From Candidatus Woesearchaeota archaeon (GTDB taxonomy: Archaea; Nanobdellota; Nanobdellia; Woesearchaeales; GW2011-AR4), in assembly GCA_013330825.1 (NCBI GenBank), contig DUHN01000070.1, positions 1 to 12,222 of the forward strand: a DNA stretch of 12,222 nt, in the 5' to 3' direction. The notes beneath the pieces are model-generated. The model was not told where the DNA came from and made no database searches. It saw only the letters and a program-made list of their open reading frames with translations. How positions within the stretch are numbered: the first letter of the stretch is position 1; each line of letters begins with the position of its first letter. Both the position numbers and the translations under genes were made by a program. Below are positions 6,130 through 11,805 of the stretch, in pieces.

Positions 6130-8622
6130 ATGCCACGCTCAATCCACCGACGGATGCTTGCCGTTTCTTTCCCTGCCCTTCTGGCCTTTCTCGTTTTTAT
6201 GCTGTTCACCGAGCCCCAATCAACGGGGATGGTCACGAGCGACGGTGGCTGGAAATCGCCCCAGTCGGACGGAAGTTACACGTCGCCGACGAGCGACGGC
6301 AGTTACGAGTCGCCGGCATCGGACAACAGCTATGAATCCCCCACAACCGGGCCCGGATATGTGGCGCCGACGATAGATGAACGCTATGAGCCACCGATGA
6401 CAGGGCCCGATTTCCAAACGCCGGAGACAGGTCCGGGCTTCCTCAACCCCTCACTCTTTGATGCGAACGTCACCTGGGTCAAGGGCAATGAGACCACCGA
6501 GGTGAGGGACGCCACCCCTGAGAAGAGGGACAACCTTCAACGGGACAATGCTTCCCAAACGAATGACACTTCTGGCGGCAGGGGAGAGAGACAAGAGCCG
6601 AAAGGCCCCATAGACAGGACTCTCATCGGCAACTGGAGGATTTATTCCGAGAGCGTCTATTTCAAGAAAGGAGGCTATGAATTTGCATCTCCCGCGACAT
6701 CGGCACTCAATCTTAGAGGGGACGGCACCTGGGCATTCGGAGGCGCCCAAGGCACCTGGACAGTCCTTCCCATCGCTGACGACGACTGGAGCGCATGGGG
6801 GATAGGAAAGAAGGAATTCACGAAGAAGCTTGTCCTCTCCGGCTGGAATGGCCGCGAGACCATGGGCCCTATCGAGGATACAAGCTATGGGGGCAAGTTC
6901 CTCTGGGCGGTTTATGATGCAGAACCCCCTGAAGTGAAGGACTCGGCGCAGGTGTGGGTGAAATTCGCGCCTGCCCCTGCCCAACAGGACGAGATATTCT
7001 CCGAGAGCCAGCTTACCGGAAGGTGGAAACTGCATTCCCAGGGCAGGTACCAGGACGAGCAGGGACAATGGGTGTTTGAGTCTGACCTCACCAGAATATT
7101 GGAGATAAGGGAAGACAGGAGCTGGGATTATGGTCCCTCAAAAGGGACGTGGAAAACTGCCCCGATAGAGGACGCCGACTGGCAGCGGTGGCAGATACTC
7201 CCTTACGGGCCGACCAGGAAGCTCATCCTGGAGAACTGGAACGAGAAAGGCGCAGAGGGGCCCATAGAGGCAAGCTCCGGCCAGGTGAGCTTCTTCTGGA
7301 TAATCCAGGCCATACAGTACGAAGGCAAGCCAAAGCCCCAGTGGTACCAGTATAAGTTCGTCCCCCTCGAATCCGACCTTGTGGAGCTTGCCATCGAGAA
7401 GACCGGCTCTGGGGATGTCTCGTCCGATGAGGGAAACATTGCCTGCGGAGGCACATGCGCGCATGAGTACGCCGCGGACTCCACGGTAACGCTCACCACA
7501 AAGCCGCAGCAAGGATGGATGTTCCTGGGCTGGGGCGGAGGATGCCAGGGGACGGAAAGCACCTGCACCATGGCGCTTGACCGCGCGACAACCGTGAAAG
7601 CGGAGTTCGTTCCCGGCTGCGCCGACGATTCCGCCTGCCCGCTCGACCAGAAATGCCAAAGCTCAACATGCGTGGCGCTTGCGTGCGAATGCGGCTATCC
7701 GGGCAATCATGCCTGCCAACCATACGAATGCTGCTCTGGGACGCAGTGCGGCGAGGGGATGACCTGCAGCACGGACATCCACAAATGCGTCGCGGAATCC
7801 GCATGCCGCGCGGTCTACATCAGCGGAGACCCTGCGGAAAAGCACGACATCGTTTTTGTCGGGGACGGCATCAGCGATTACAAGACGCTCACCAACCTCG
7901 TCCTGCTCGTCATGGATTTCGAGGGAACGCATAACGGCGTGCTCAGCACAACCCCCTTCAGGGAAAACGCGGACAAGTTCAACATCTGGATGGTGATTGC
8001 CCCCGACTACGCCTATGACGCAAATGGAGAACCAGACCTCGATGATTACCGGCGATTCGTAAAGACCTGCGAGCGGGATACCGTGGTGATCATGACAGGA
8101 AAGACCTACAGGCCTTTTGCGTTCTTCCCCACGCACGGTCCCGGAGGGGGAGTGGTCTACCTTTCCCTTGGCTTCTTGACCGTCAGGGGCTCCCAGTTCG
8201 CTTTCGAGAACTCCGGAAGGCTCCTGTTGCACGAGCTCGGCCATGCGATCGGCGGGCTGGCGGATGAGTACGTCGAGTACGGCGTCGGTACTAGGAACGT
8301 CGAGCGGGTGGTGAACTGCGCCCCCGATCTTGCGACGGCAAAAAAGAGATGGGGAGACCTGGAAGGAGTAGACGGAGTTCACTTCTACACCGGCGTCAAG
8401 GATGTGCCGGGAACAACCTATTATAAAAGCCCCAAGGCATCCATCGAGGAATTGGGAACCTTCCCCGACGGAAGCGACTGGTCTGACGGCGGCTGCAGCT
8501 ACGACTGGAACAACATCAGGCCGACCATCGGCTCCTTCATGAACAACCAGTTTGAGCAGGGCGTTGACTACGGTCCGGTAAATGAGAGGGAGATACAGAG
8601 AAAGCTGGAGGGATACGGATGA
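6130..8622 (+). CDS. Multidomain secreted M64-type metallopeptidase
   Basis: The 830-residue product is probably a membrane-tethered or secreted protease. Domains in order: an N-terminal hydrophobic signal or anchor (10-26); eight tandem 9-residue units (37-108); a polar linker; two lipocalin-like domains (about 165-280, starting GNWRIYSE, and 295-413, starting GRWKLHSQ) related to the preceding lipoprotein's C-terminus. An InlB-B-type repeat follows (about 421-493, with VTLTTKPQQGWMFLGWGGGC), then a Cys-rich segment (about 497-559), and the peptidase domain (about 560-830). That last domain has DIVFVGDGISD (573-583) and the zinc motif HELGHAIGGLADEY (701-714), with His701, His705 and Glu702 as expected ligands and catalytic base. 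This motif is typical of the M64 family, which includes IgA peptidases. Substrate unknown. There is no clear ribosome binding site, so translation probably depends on the preceding gene. Residue 9 is another possible start. Confidence 0.85.
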   Translation: MPRSIHRRMLAVSFPALLAFLVFMLFTEPQSTGMVTSDGGWKSPQSDGSYTSPTSDGSYESPASDNSYESPTTGPGYVAPTIDERYEPPMTGPDFQTPETGPGFLNPSLFDANVTWVKGNETTEVRDATPEKRDNLQRDNASQTNDTSGGRGERQEPKGPIDRTLIGNWRIYSESVYFKKGGYEFASPATSALNLRGDGTWAFGGAQGTWTVLPIADDDWSAWGIGKKEFTKKLVLSGWNGRETMGPIEDTSYGGKFLWAVYDAEPPEVKDSAQVWVKFAPAPAQQDEIFSESQLTGRWKLHSQGRYQDEQGQWVFESDLTRILEIREDRSWDYGPSKGTWKTAPIEDADWQRWQILPYGPTRKLILENWNEKGAEGPIEASSGQVSFFWIIQAIQYEGKPKPQWYQYKFVPLESDLVELAIEKTGSGDVSSDEGNIACGGTCAHEYAADSTVTLTTKPQQGWMFLGWGGGCQGTESTCTMALDRATTVKAEFVPGCADDSACPLDQKCQSSTCVALACECGYPGNHACQPYECCSGTQCGEGMTCSTDIHKCVAESACRAVYISGDPAEKHDIVFVGDGISDYKTLTNLVLLVMDFEGTHNGVLSTTPFRENADKFNIWMVIAPDYAYDANGEPDLDDYRRFVKTCERDTVVIMTGKTYRPFAFFPTHGPGGGVVYLSLGFLTVRGSQFAFENSGRLLLHELGHAIGGLADEYVEYGVGTRNVERVVNCAPDLATAKKRWGDLEGVDGVHFYTGVKDVPGTTYYKSPKASIEELGTFPDGSDWSDGGCSYDWNNIRPTIGSFMNNQFEQGVDYGPVNEREIQRKLEGYG
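6238..6453 (+). repeat. Eight tandem 27-bp units coding 9-residue repeats
   Basis: Residues 37-108 of the peptidase divide without gaps into eight 9-residue units: SDGGWKSPQ, SDGSYTSPT, SDGSYESPA, SDNSYESPT, TGPGYVAPT, IDERYEPPM, TGPDFQTPE and TGPGFLNPS. The fifth position is always aromatic (W, Y or F) and the eighth always Pro. The first four are nearly identical and later ones diverged. It is probably an extended stalk between membrane anchor and domains, or a wall-binding region. Confidence 0.85.
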
Positions 8623-9314
8623 GGATGATGATAGCCGTGATGGCGCTGCTGATGCTGCCCGTGGCCCATGCGCTCTCCTATTCCGCTGTTTTCAATTACG
8701 AGGGCAACACGTTCATCCTTGAGGACATTATGGTAATAGGGGCAGCCCCTGCCCCCCCATCATCCGGAAATGACTACACCGCGCGCATCCTCTCCTCCGG
8801 GGGAGCGGTGCTCTTCGAGACCACCTTCAATCTGCCAACCGAGGGGCTCTACAGCATCCCCCTTGACAAGAGCATGGCGGAGCGCTCCCATCCTGCGCGA
8901 AAGACCTCCTTTGACCTGCTTCTTCCCTATTACTCCAATGCGAAAACACTGCAGATCCTGAAAGACGGCTCCCTGCTCTTCGAGGCCGACCTTGCCGCGT
9001 TCTCGATTTGCAATGAGGACGGAAAATGCGACGCCTCCGAGTCCCCGGATGCCTGCCCCAGGGACTGCACCTGCGGCAACGGCAACTGCGAAACGTCCGA
9101 GAGCTACCATAGCTGCTCGACAGACTGCGCATCCGGACGGCCGGACAGTTATTGTGATTCCCTTGCCGACGGCACCTGCGACCCGGACTGTGGCGCGGGG
9201 GAGGACAGCGACTGCGAGGAAAAATCCCAGGCAGGCAACATGCTCTATCTCCTTCTTGGGATGGTCTTAGTAGGCGGTGCGGCGGCCATTGCACTGAGAA
9301 ACAGGAAGAAATGA
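8619..9314 (+). CDS. Cys-rich surface protein with C-terminal membrane anchor
   Basis: The 231-residue product has a signal peptide (MRMMIAVMALLMLPVAHA). A beta-rich N-terminal domain of about 110 residues follows (FNYEGNTFILEDIMV ... FDLLLPYYSNAKTLQILKDG). Next is a Cys-rich region (about 131-199) with repeats such as CNEDGKCDASES, CGNGNCETSES and CDSLADGTCDPDC. The protein ends in one membrane segment (about 205-224) and a basic end NRKK, giving a C-terminally anchored extracellular protein. The Cys-rich units resemble the CGNGxCExxE segments common in archaeal secreted proteins and could bind metal or form disulfides. The ATG overlaps the peptidase stop (ATGA) and GGAGGG lies 6 nt before it, a strong sign of coupled translation. 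It may anchor or assist the peptidase; that is inference. The next gene is convergent, 16 bp away. Confidence 0.75.
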   Translation: MRMMIAVMALLMLPVAHALSYSAVFNYEGNTFILEDIMVIGAAPAPPSSGNDYTARILSSGGAVLFETTFNLPTEGLYSIPLDKSMAERSHPARKTSFDLLLPYYSNAKTLQILKDGSLLFEADLAAFSICNEDGKCDASESPDACPRDCTCGNGNCETSESYHSCSTDCASGRPDSYCDSLADGTCDPDCGAGEDSDCEEKSQAGNMLYLLLGMVLVGGAAAIALRNRKK

Positions 9315-9330
9315 CCGGGCTTTCAGGCGC

Positions 9331-9894
9331 TCAGAATCCTTTTCTCCTTTTCAGATGCTCAACTAACTTTTCGCTGATGACGACTTTGTTGTCCTCAAGG
9401 ACATACGGGAACGGCAACGTCATCGATTCCCCTTCGCCCAACTGCACTTCGACCTCATCCACGAAATGGAACTCAGACAACTTTCTGCCCTCCAGGATCC
9501 TTTTGGCCACATAGGCGGCAGTGTCGGTGGAGAGCTGTTTTTTCCCCAGGTTTCTCGTCGGGTATGGCAACGACCCGGTGAGCTTCTCTGTGCGCCCCTC
9601 CGCGGGATTGTTGCCGAGGATGCCGCCCAATATGAGACAGCCAAACTTGCCCTTGTCAGATTCCGAAAGCGTTTTCCTGGCATAAGGGTCAAGGATGCAC
9701 GCTTTTTTCAGGTGGAGGCCGGAGACCTTCTTCTCCGTCACTTCGCCGCATGAAGAAAGCTTTGCGCTCTCTTTGGCAGGAATATTGGTGAAGAGGATGT
9801 TCTCCTTGCCGACCATCTCCGCGATGTGCGCGTACTCGATGGCGCACCACTCGAACAGTTCCGGCTCGAGATGCTCGACGACGAATTTCATCAT
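9331..9894 (-). CDS. SPOUT methyltransferase, Sfm1/DUF431 family
   Basis: The 187-residue product resembles yeast Sfm1 along its whole length as I recall that sequence: the start KFVVEHLEPELFEWCAIEY, LDP (68-70), LILGGILGNNP (87-97), RTEKL, LGKKQLSTDTA (116-126), and LPFPYVL (160-166). The family (COG2428/DUF431) is a trefoil-knot SPOUT methyltransferase using S-adenosylmethionine. Yeast Sfm1 monomethylates an arginine of ribosomal protein uS3; the archaeal substrate is not known to me. I started the protein at 9894 (MMKF); 9891 is equally possible. The much earlier ATG at 10011 would run through the GC-rich intergenic element and the promoter. The gene follows the ribosomal/RNA polymerase block but has its own TATA box, and it converges on the Cys-rich protein gene. 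Confidence 0.8.
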   Translation of the reverse strand: MMKFVVEHLEPELFEWCAIEYAHIAEMVGKENILFTNIPAKESAKLSSCGEVTEKKVSGLHLKKACILDPYARKTLSESDKGKFGCLILGGILGNNPAEGRTEKLTGSLPYPTRNLGKKQLSTDTAAYVAKRILEGRKLSEFHFVDEVEVQLGEGESMTLPFPYVLEDNKVVISEKLVEHLKRRKGF

Positions 9895-9915
9895 GTGGTG
9901 ATATGAAAAACCATT

Positions 9916-9923
9916 TTTAATAA
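9916..9923 (-). promoter_or_regulatory. TATA box of the SPOUT methyltransferase gene
   Basis: Minus-strand TTATTAAA lies inside an AT-rich island (9911-9927) and is centred about 26 bp before the ATG pair at 9894/9891. The spacing implies a leaderless transcript, and no ribosome binding site is visible before the start. Confidence 0.55.
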
Positions 9924-9927
9924 TTAT

Positions 9928-10034
9928 GCTCGCCTCCGGCTCGCGACAGCTTGGCGCCTTCCCAAAAGGCGCGTTGGGTGGTAAAGAACTCGGCCAATGC
10001 GGGCCGACCAACTAGTTAGTGTGAGCGAAGCGAA
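9928..10034. repeat. Candidate palindromic intergenic element C
   Basis: This GC-rich stretch lies between the methyltransferase promoter and the rpoN terminator. It holds a 7-bp hairpin GCGCCTT/AAGGCGC (9954-9960, 9966-9972) and a 6-bp hairpin TCGGCC/GGCCGA (9990-9995, 10002-10007), with ctcgcctccggctcgcg-type sequence at one edge and gagcgaagcg at the other. The architecture recalls elements A and B, but primary sequence agreement is weak, so membership is uncertain. Confidence 0.35.
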
Positions 10035-10040
10035 CCGGAA

Positions 10041-10066
10041 TAAAAAACGGCTAAAAACCAAAAAAA
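10041..10066 (-). terminator. T-tract terminator of the ribosomal/rpoN operon
   Basis: On the minus strand, directly after the rpoN stop, there are three T runs of 7, 5 and 6 (plus-strand A runs 10060-10066, 10053-10057, 10042-10047). This is a typical archaeal intrinsic terminator and marks the end of the operon. Confidence 0.7.
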
Positions 10067-10070
10067 CAAG

Positions 10071-10268
10071 TCAAAACTTCTTGAACTGCGCCACGGTGTC
10101 GATGAGATCGACATGGCCGAGGAACATCGCGCGGCAGCAGTACCTCTCCAGGCCTGCCTCGTCGAGGGCCTTCTTCCGGTCCTCGCCCTTCGCGACCTTC
10201 TCCTGGAACTTCTCCCAGAGGTGGCCAATCGGCTTTCCGCAGCTCCAGCATCTGATGGGTATAATCAT
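10071..10268 (-). CDS. rpoN: RNA polymerase subunit N (Rpb10 homologue)
   Basis: The 65-residue product has the family's zinc-binding arrangement: Cys7 and Cys10 in IRCWSCGKPIG, and the adjacent pair Cys44-Cys45 in ERYCCRAM. Rpb10/RpoN sits beside subunits D and L and helps assemble the polymerase. The family is normally about 55-75 residues, so this is full length. The start at 10268 fits the conserved MIIPIRC beginning, and GGTGAT lies 4 nt upstream, overlapping the uS9 stop. An earlier in-frame ATG would only add unrelated sequence from inside uS9. The gene lies 4 bp after uS9 and is last in the operon; rpoK and uS2, often next in archaea, are not here. Confidence 0.95.
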   Translation of the reverse strand: MIIPIRCWSCGKPIGHLWEKFQEKVAKGEDRKKALDEAGLERYCCRAMFLGHVDLIDTVAQFKKF

Positions 10269-10272
10269 GGGA

Positions 10273-10674
10273 TCACCTGTACGATTTCTGCACTTTCGCC
10301 CGCGCCTTGCCATGCCTGTTGGGCTTCCTCGCTTCCTTCCTCCTGACGTCGGCGACGAGCATGTTACGGTCGTACTGGAGGAACAGGTCGCGGAGCTTGC
10401 TGCCCTTGTTGACGGCGACCAGGGACTTGGCGATGGCCAATCTTGCGGCATCCGCCTGCGAGGACATGCCGCCGCCAATCACCTTGACATTGATGTCCAC
10501 CTTCTGGGCGGCGTCTCCGGCGAGCACCAGCGGCTCGCTGATCTTCGCCCGGTAGAGCGAGGGCGTGTAGTTGCCGAGGAGGATGCGGTTGATCCTGACG
10601 ATGCCCGTGCCCGGGTACGCCGTGGCCTTCGCTATCGCCCTTTTTCTCTTGCCGGATTCATGGACTGCTTTCAT
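10273..10674 (-). CDS. rps9: Small ribosomal subunit protein uS9
   Basis: The 133-residue product is a complete uS9: GKRKRAIAKATAYPGTGIVRIN at the start, GGGMSSQADAARLAIAKSL in the middle, and the basic C-terminal tail PNRHGKARAKVQKSYR ending in Arg. The tail reaches the P-site tRNA anticodon in the 30S head. GGTGA lies 3 nt before the ATG and overlaps the uL13 stop. Seven bp separate it from uL13 and 4 bp from rpoN, so the three are one transcription unit. Confidence 0.96.
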   Translation of the reverse strand: MKAVHESGKRKRAIAKATAYPGTGIVRINRILLGNYTPSLYRAKISEPLVLAGDAAQKVDINVKVIGGGMSSQADAARLAIAKSLVAVNKGSKLRDLFLQYDRNMLVADVRRKEARKPNRHGKARAKVQKSYR

Positions 10675-10681
10675 GGTTCAC

Positions 10682-11107
10682 CTACTTGAGCCTCGTGGAG
10701 CCCTGCAGCCTGCAGATCTGCGCCACGGTGACGTATTCCCCTGCCCCGGAATGCGAGATATTGGCGTGCTCGACGGACACGGCCTTCTGGTCCCTGAACT
10801 GCGCGGGCGTGCCGATGTAGCACCTGATGCGCTTCAGCGCCGCCATCCCGCGGGCGGTCCTCTTCGGGATCATGCCCTGGACGGACTTCTTGACGAATGC
10901 CTCTGGCTCGCGGGAGTAGAACGGCCCCTTGATGTGATGGCCGATGACGTTCCTCCTCATGTGGGCCTTGGCGATGGTCGTGCCTCTCTTGCCCGTGATG
11001 ACCGCGCTCTCGCAGTTCACGATGGAGACGTCCTCCCCTTCGAGCGCGTGCTTCGCGGCAACGCTTGCCAGCCTTCCCAAGATGAGGTCTTTTGCGTCGA
11101 TGATCAT
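10682..11107 (-). CDS. rpl13: Large ribosomal subunit protein uL13
   Basis: The 141-residue product is a full-length archaeal uL13. It begins MIIDAKDLILGRLASVAAK and has VITGKRGTTIAKAHMRRN, GPFYSREPEAFVKKSVQGM and PKRTARGMAALKRIRCYIGTP. It is an early-assembling 23S rRNA-binding protein of the 50S subunit. The start at 11107 fits the family's N-terminus. An earlier ATG in the same frame would overlap the 3' end of the eL18 gene in a different frame and adds unrelated residues. The ATG is 4 bp after the eL18 stop. Confidence 0.95.
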   Translation of the reverse strand: MIIDAKDLILGRLASVAAKHALEGEDVSIVNCESAVITGKRGTTIAKAHMRRNVIGHHIKGPFYSREPEAFVKKSVQGMIPKRTARGMAALKRIRCYIGTPAQFRDQKAVSVEHANISHSGAGEYVTVAQICRLQGSTRLK

Positions 11108-11111
11108 GGCC

Positions 11112-11474
11112 TTACCCGATAATCCTGATGGTCTTCCCTTTCGGGGCGTCCTTGCTGAGGTCAAGCAGCGGGACGACCTTGCCGCCGGCCTGCTCGATCT
11201 TCTCCTTGGCCCCGTTGGAGAACTGGTATGCGGAGATGGTGAGCTTGTGGCTCAGCGAGCCCGCGCCGAGCACCTTGCCGGGGATGACGACGACGTCATT
11301 CTCCTGCGAGTAGCGGCTGATCCTGGACAGGTTGACGACCCTCCGCTGCCGCGTCGGCCGCTCTAGGTCGAGGGCAATCCTCTTCCAGAGGGCCGCGTCG
11401 TGGGCGATGCCTCTCTTCCTGAGCTCGGTGATCAGGCCCTGCAGTTCCGGATTTGTCGGTCCCGTCCTTTTCAT
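11112..11474 (-). CDS. rpl18e: Large ribosomal subunit protein eL18
   Basis: The 120-residue product matches archaeal eL18: KRTGPTNPELQGLITELRK, LERPTRQRRVVNLSRISRY, DVVVIPGKVLGAGSLSHKLTI and the end GKTIRIIG. It is a protein of the 50S subunit shared with eukaryotes. I chose the ATG at 11474 because the family starts with this KRTGPTNP segment. An ATG at 11513 would add 13 residues of low-complexity sequence (KNEQSSHQLQQT) that do not belong to the family. No TATA box or clear ribosome binding site lies between it and element B, so it probably depends on a transcript from upstream, across tRNA-Leu. Confidence 0.93.
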   Translation of the reverse strand: MKRTGPTNPELQGLITELRKRGIAHDAALWKRIALDLERPTRQRRVVNLSRISRYSQENDVVVIPGKVLGAGSLSHKLTISAYQFSNGAKEKIEQAGGKVVPLLDLSKDAPKGKTIRIIG

Positions 11475-11515
11475 GGTCTGTTGTAATTGGTGACTGCTTT
11501 GTTCGTTTTTCATCG

Positions 11516-11645
11516 CCCGCTTCGCGGGAAATGCCAGGCGCGTCCTCCAACGCTGGACCGGACGCGCGTCTTTTGCGCCCCATTGAGGGCGCCATGGATG
11601 CGCCGCGCATTGGCGGCGCCTGCCTCTCTCCGCCCGGAGGGCGGC
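11516..11645 (-). repeat. Palindromic intergenic element, copy B
   Basis: This 130-bp element shares architecture and sequence with copy A (4744-4880). The hairpins are CCCGC/GCGGG (11516-11520, 11524-11528), H1 GCGCGTCC/GGACGCGC (11538-11545, 11560-11567), H2 GCGCCC/GGGCGC (11575-11580, 11587-11592), H3 GCGCCGC/GCGGCGC (11600-11606, 11613-11619) and CCGCCC/GGGCGG (11630-11635, 11639-11644). On the plus strand H1-H2-H3 run in the same order as in A, but the end next to agagagg lies on the opposite side. It sits between tRNA-Leu and eL18, inside the presumed operon, so it would be transcribed. Confidence 0.65.
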
Positions 11646-11682
11646 CTTGATGACGTCTCTTTGGGAACTCTCTTAACGATGA

Positions 11683-11768
11683 TGCGGGGGACGTGATTCG
11701 AACACGCGCACCCACTAAGGGACTAGCCCCTCAAGCTAGCGCATTTGACCAGGCTCTGCCACCCCCGC
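11683..11768 (-). tRNA. tRNA-Leu(GAG)
   Basis: This is an 86-nt class II tRNA. The acceptor is GCGGGGG/CCCCCGC with discriminator A. The anticodon stem is CTAGC/GCTAG around the loop TTGAGGG (anticodon GAG, reading CUC and CUU), and a long variable arm folds on CCC/GGG. The T arm is CGTG-TTCGAAT-CACG. There is no intron and CCA is not encoded. It lies 37 bp after rpoD and upstream of eL18 on the same strand, a placement known from the Haloarcula S9 operon, where tRNA-Leu is co-transcribed with the ribosomal genes. No strong TATA box precedes it, which fits co-transcription with rpoD. Confidence 0.92.
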
Positions 11769-11805
11769 GTGAACGTGAGCGGATGGCTGTGATGGGTGAA
11801 TGTGC

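Noticed and set aside
6130..8622. Transposase or mobile-element origin for the repeats in the protease gene
   Set aside because: The 27-bp units keep frame and residue pattern, so they are coding tandem duplications, and no terminal inverted repeats or transposase motifs are present.
9895..10011. N-terminal extension of the SPOUT methyltransferase to 10011
   Set aside because: It would translate the promoter and the palindromic element. The family begins with the MKFVVEH-type segment.
10269..10478. Longer RpoN starting at 10478
   Set aside because: The added residues come from a shifted frame of uS9, and the conserved MIIPIRC start at 10268 has its own ribosome binding site.
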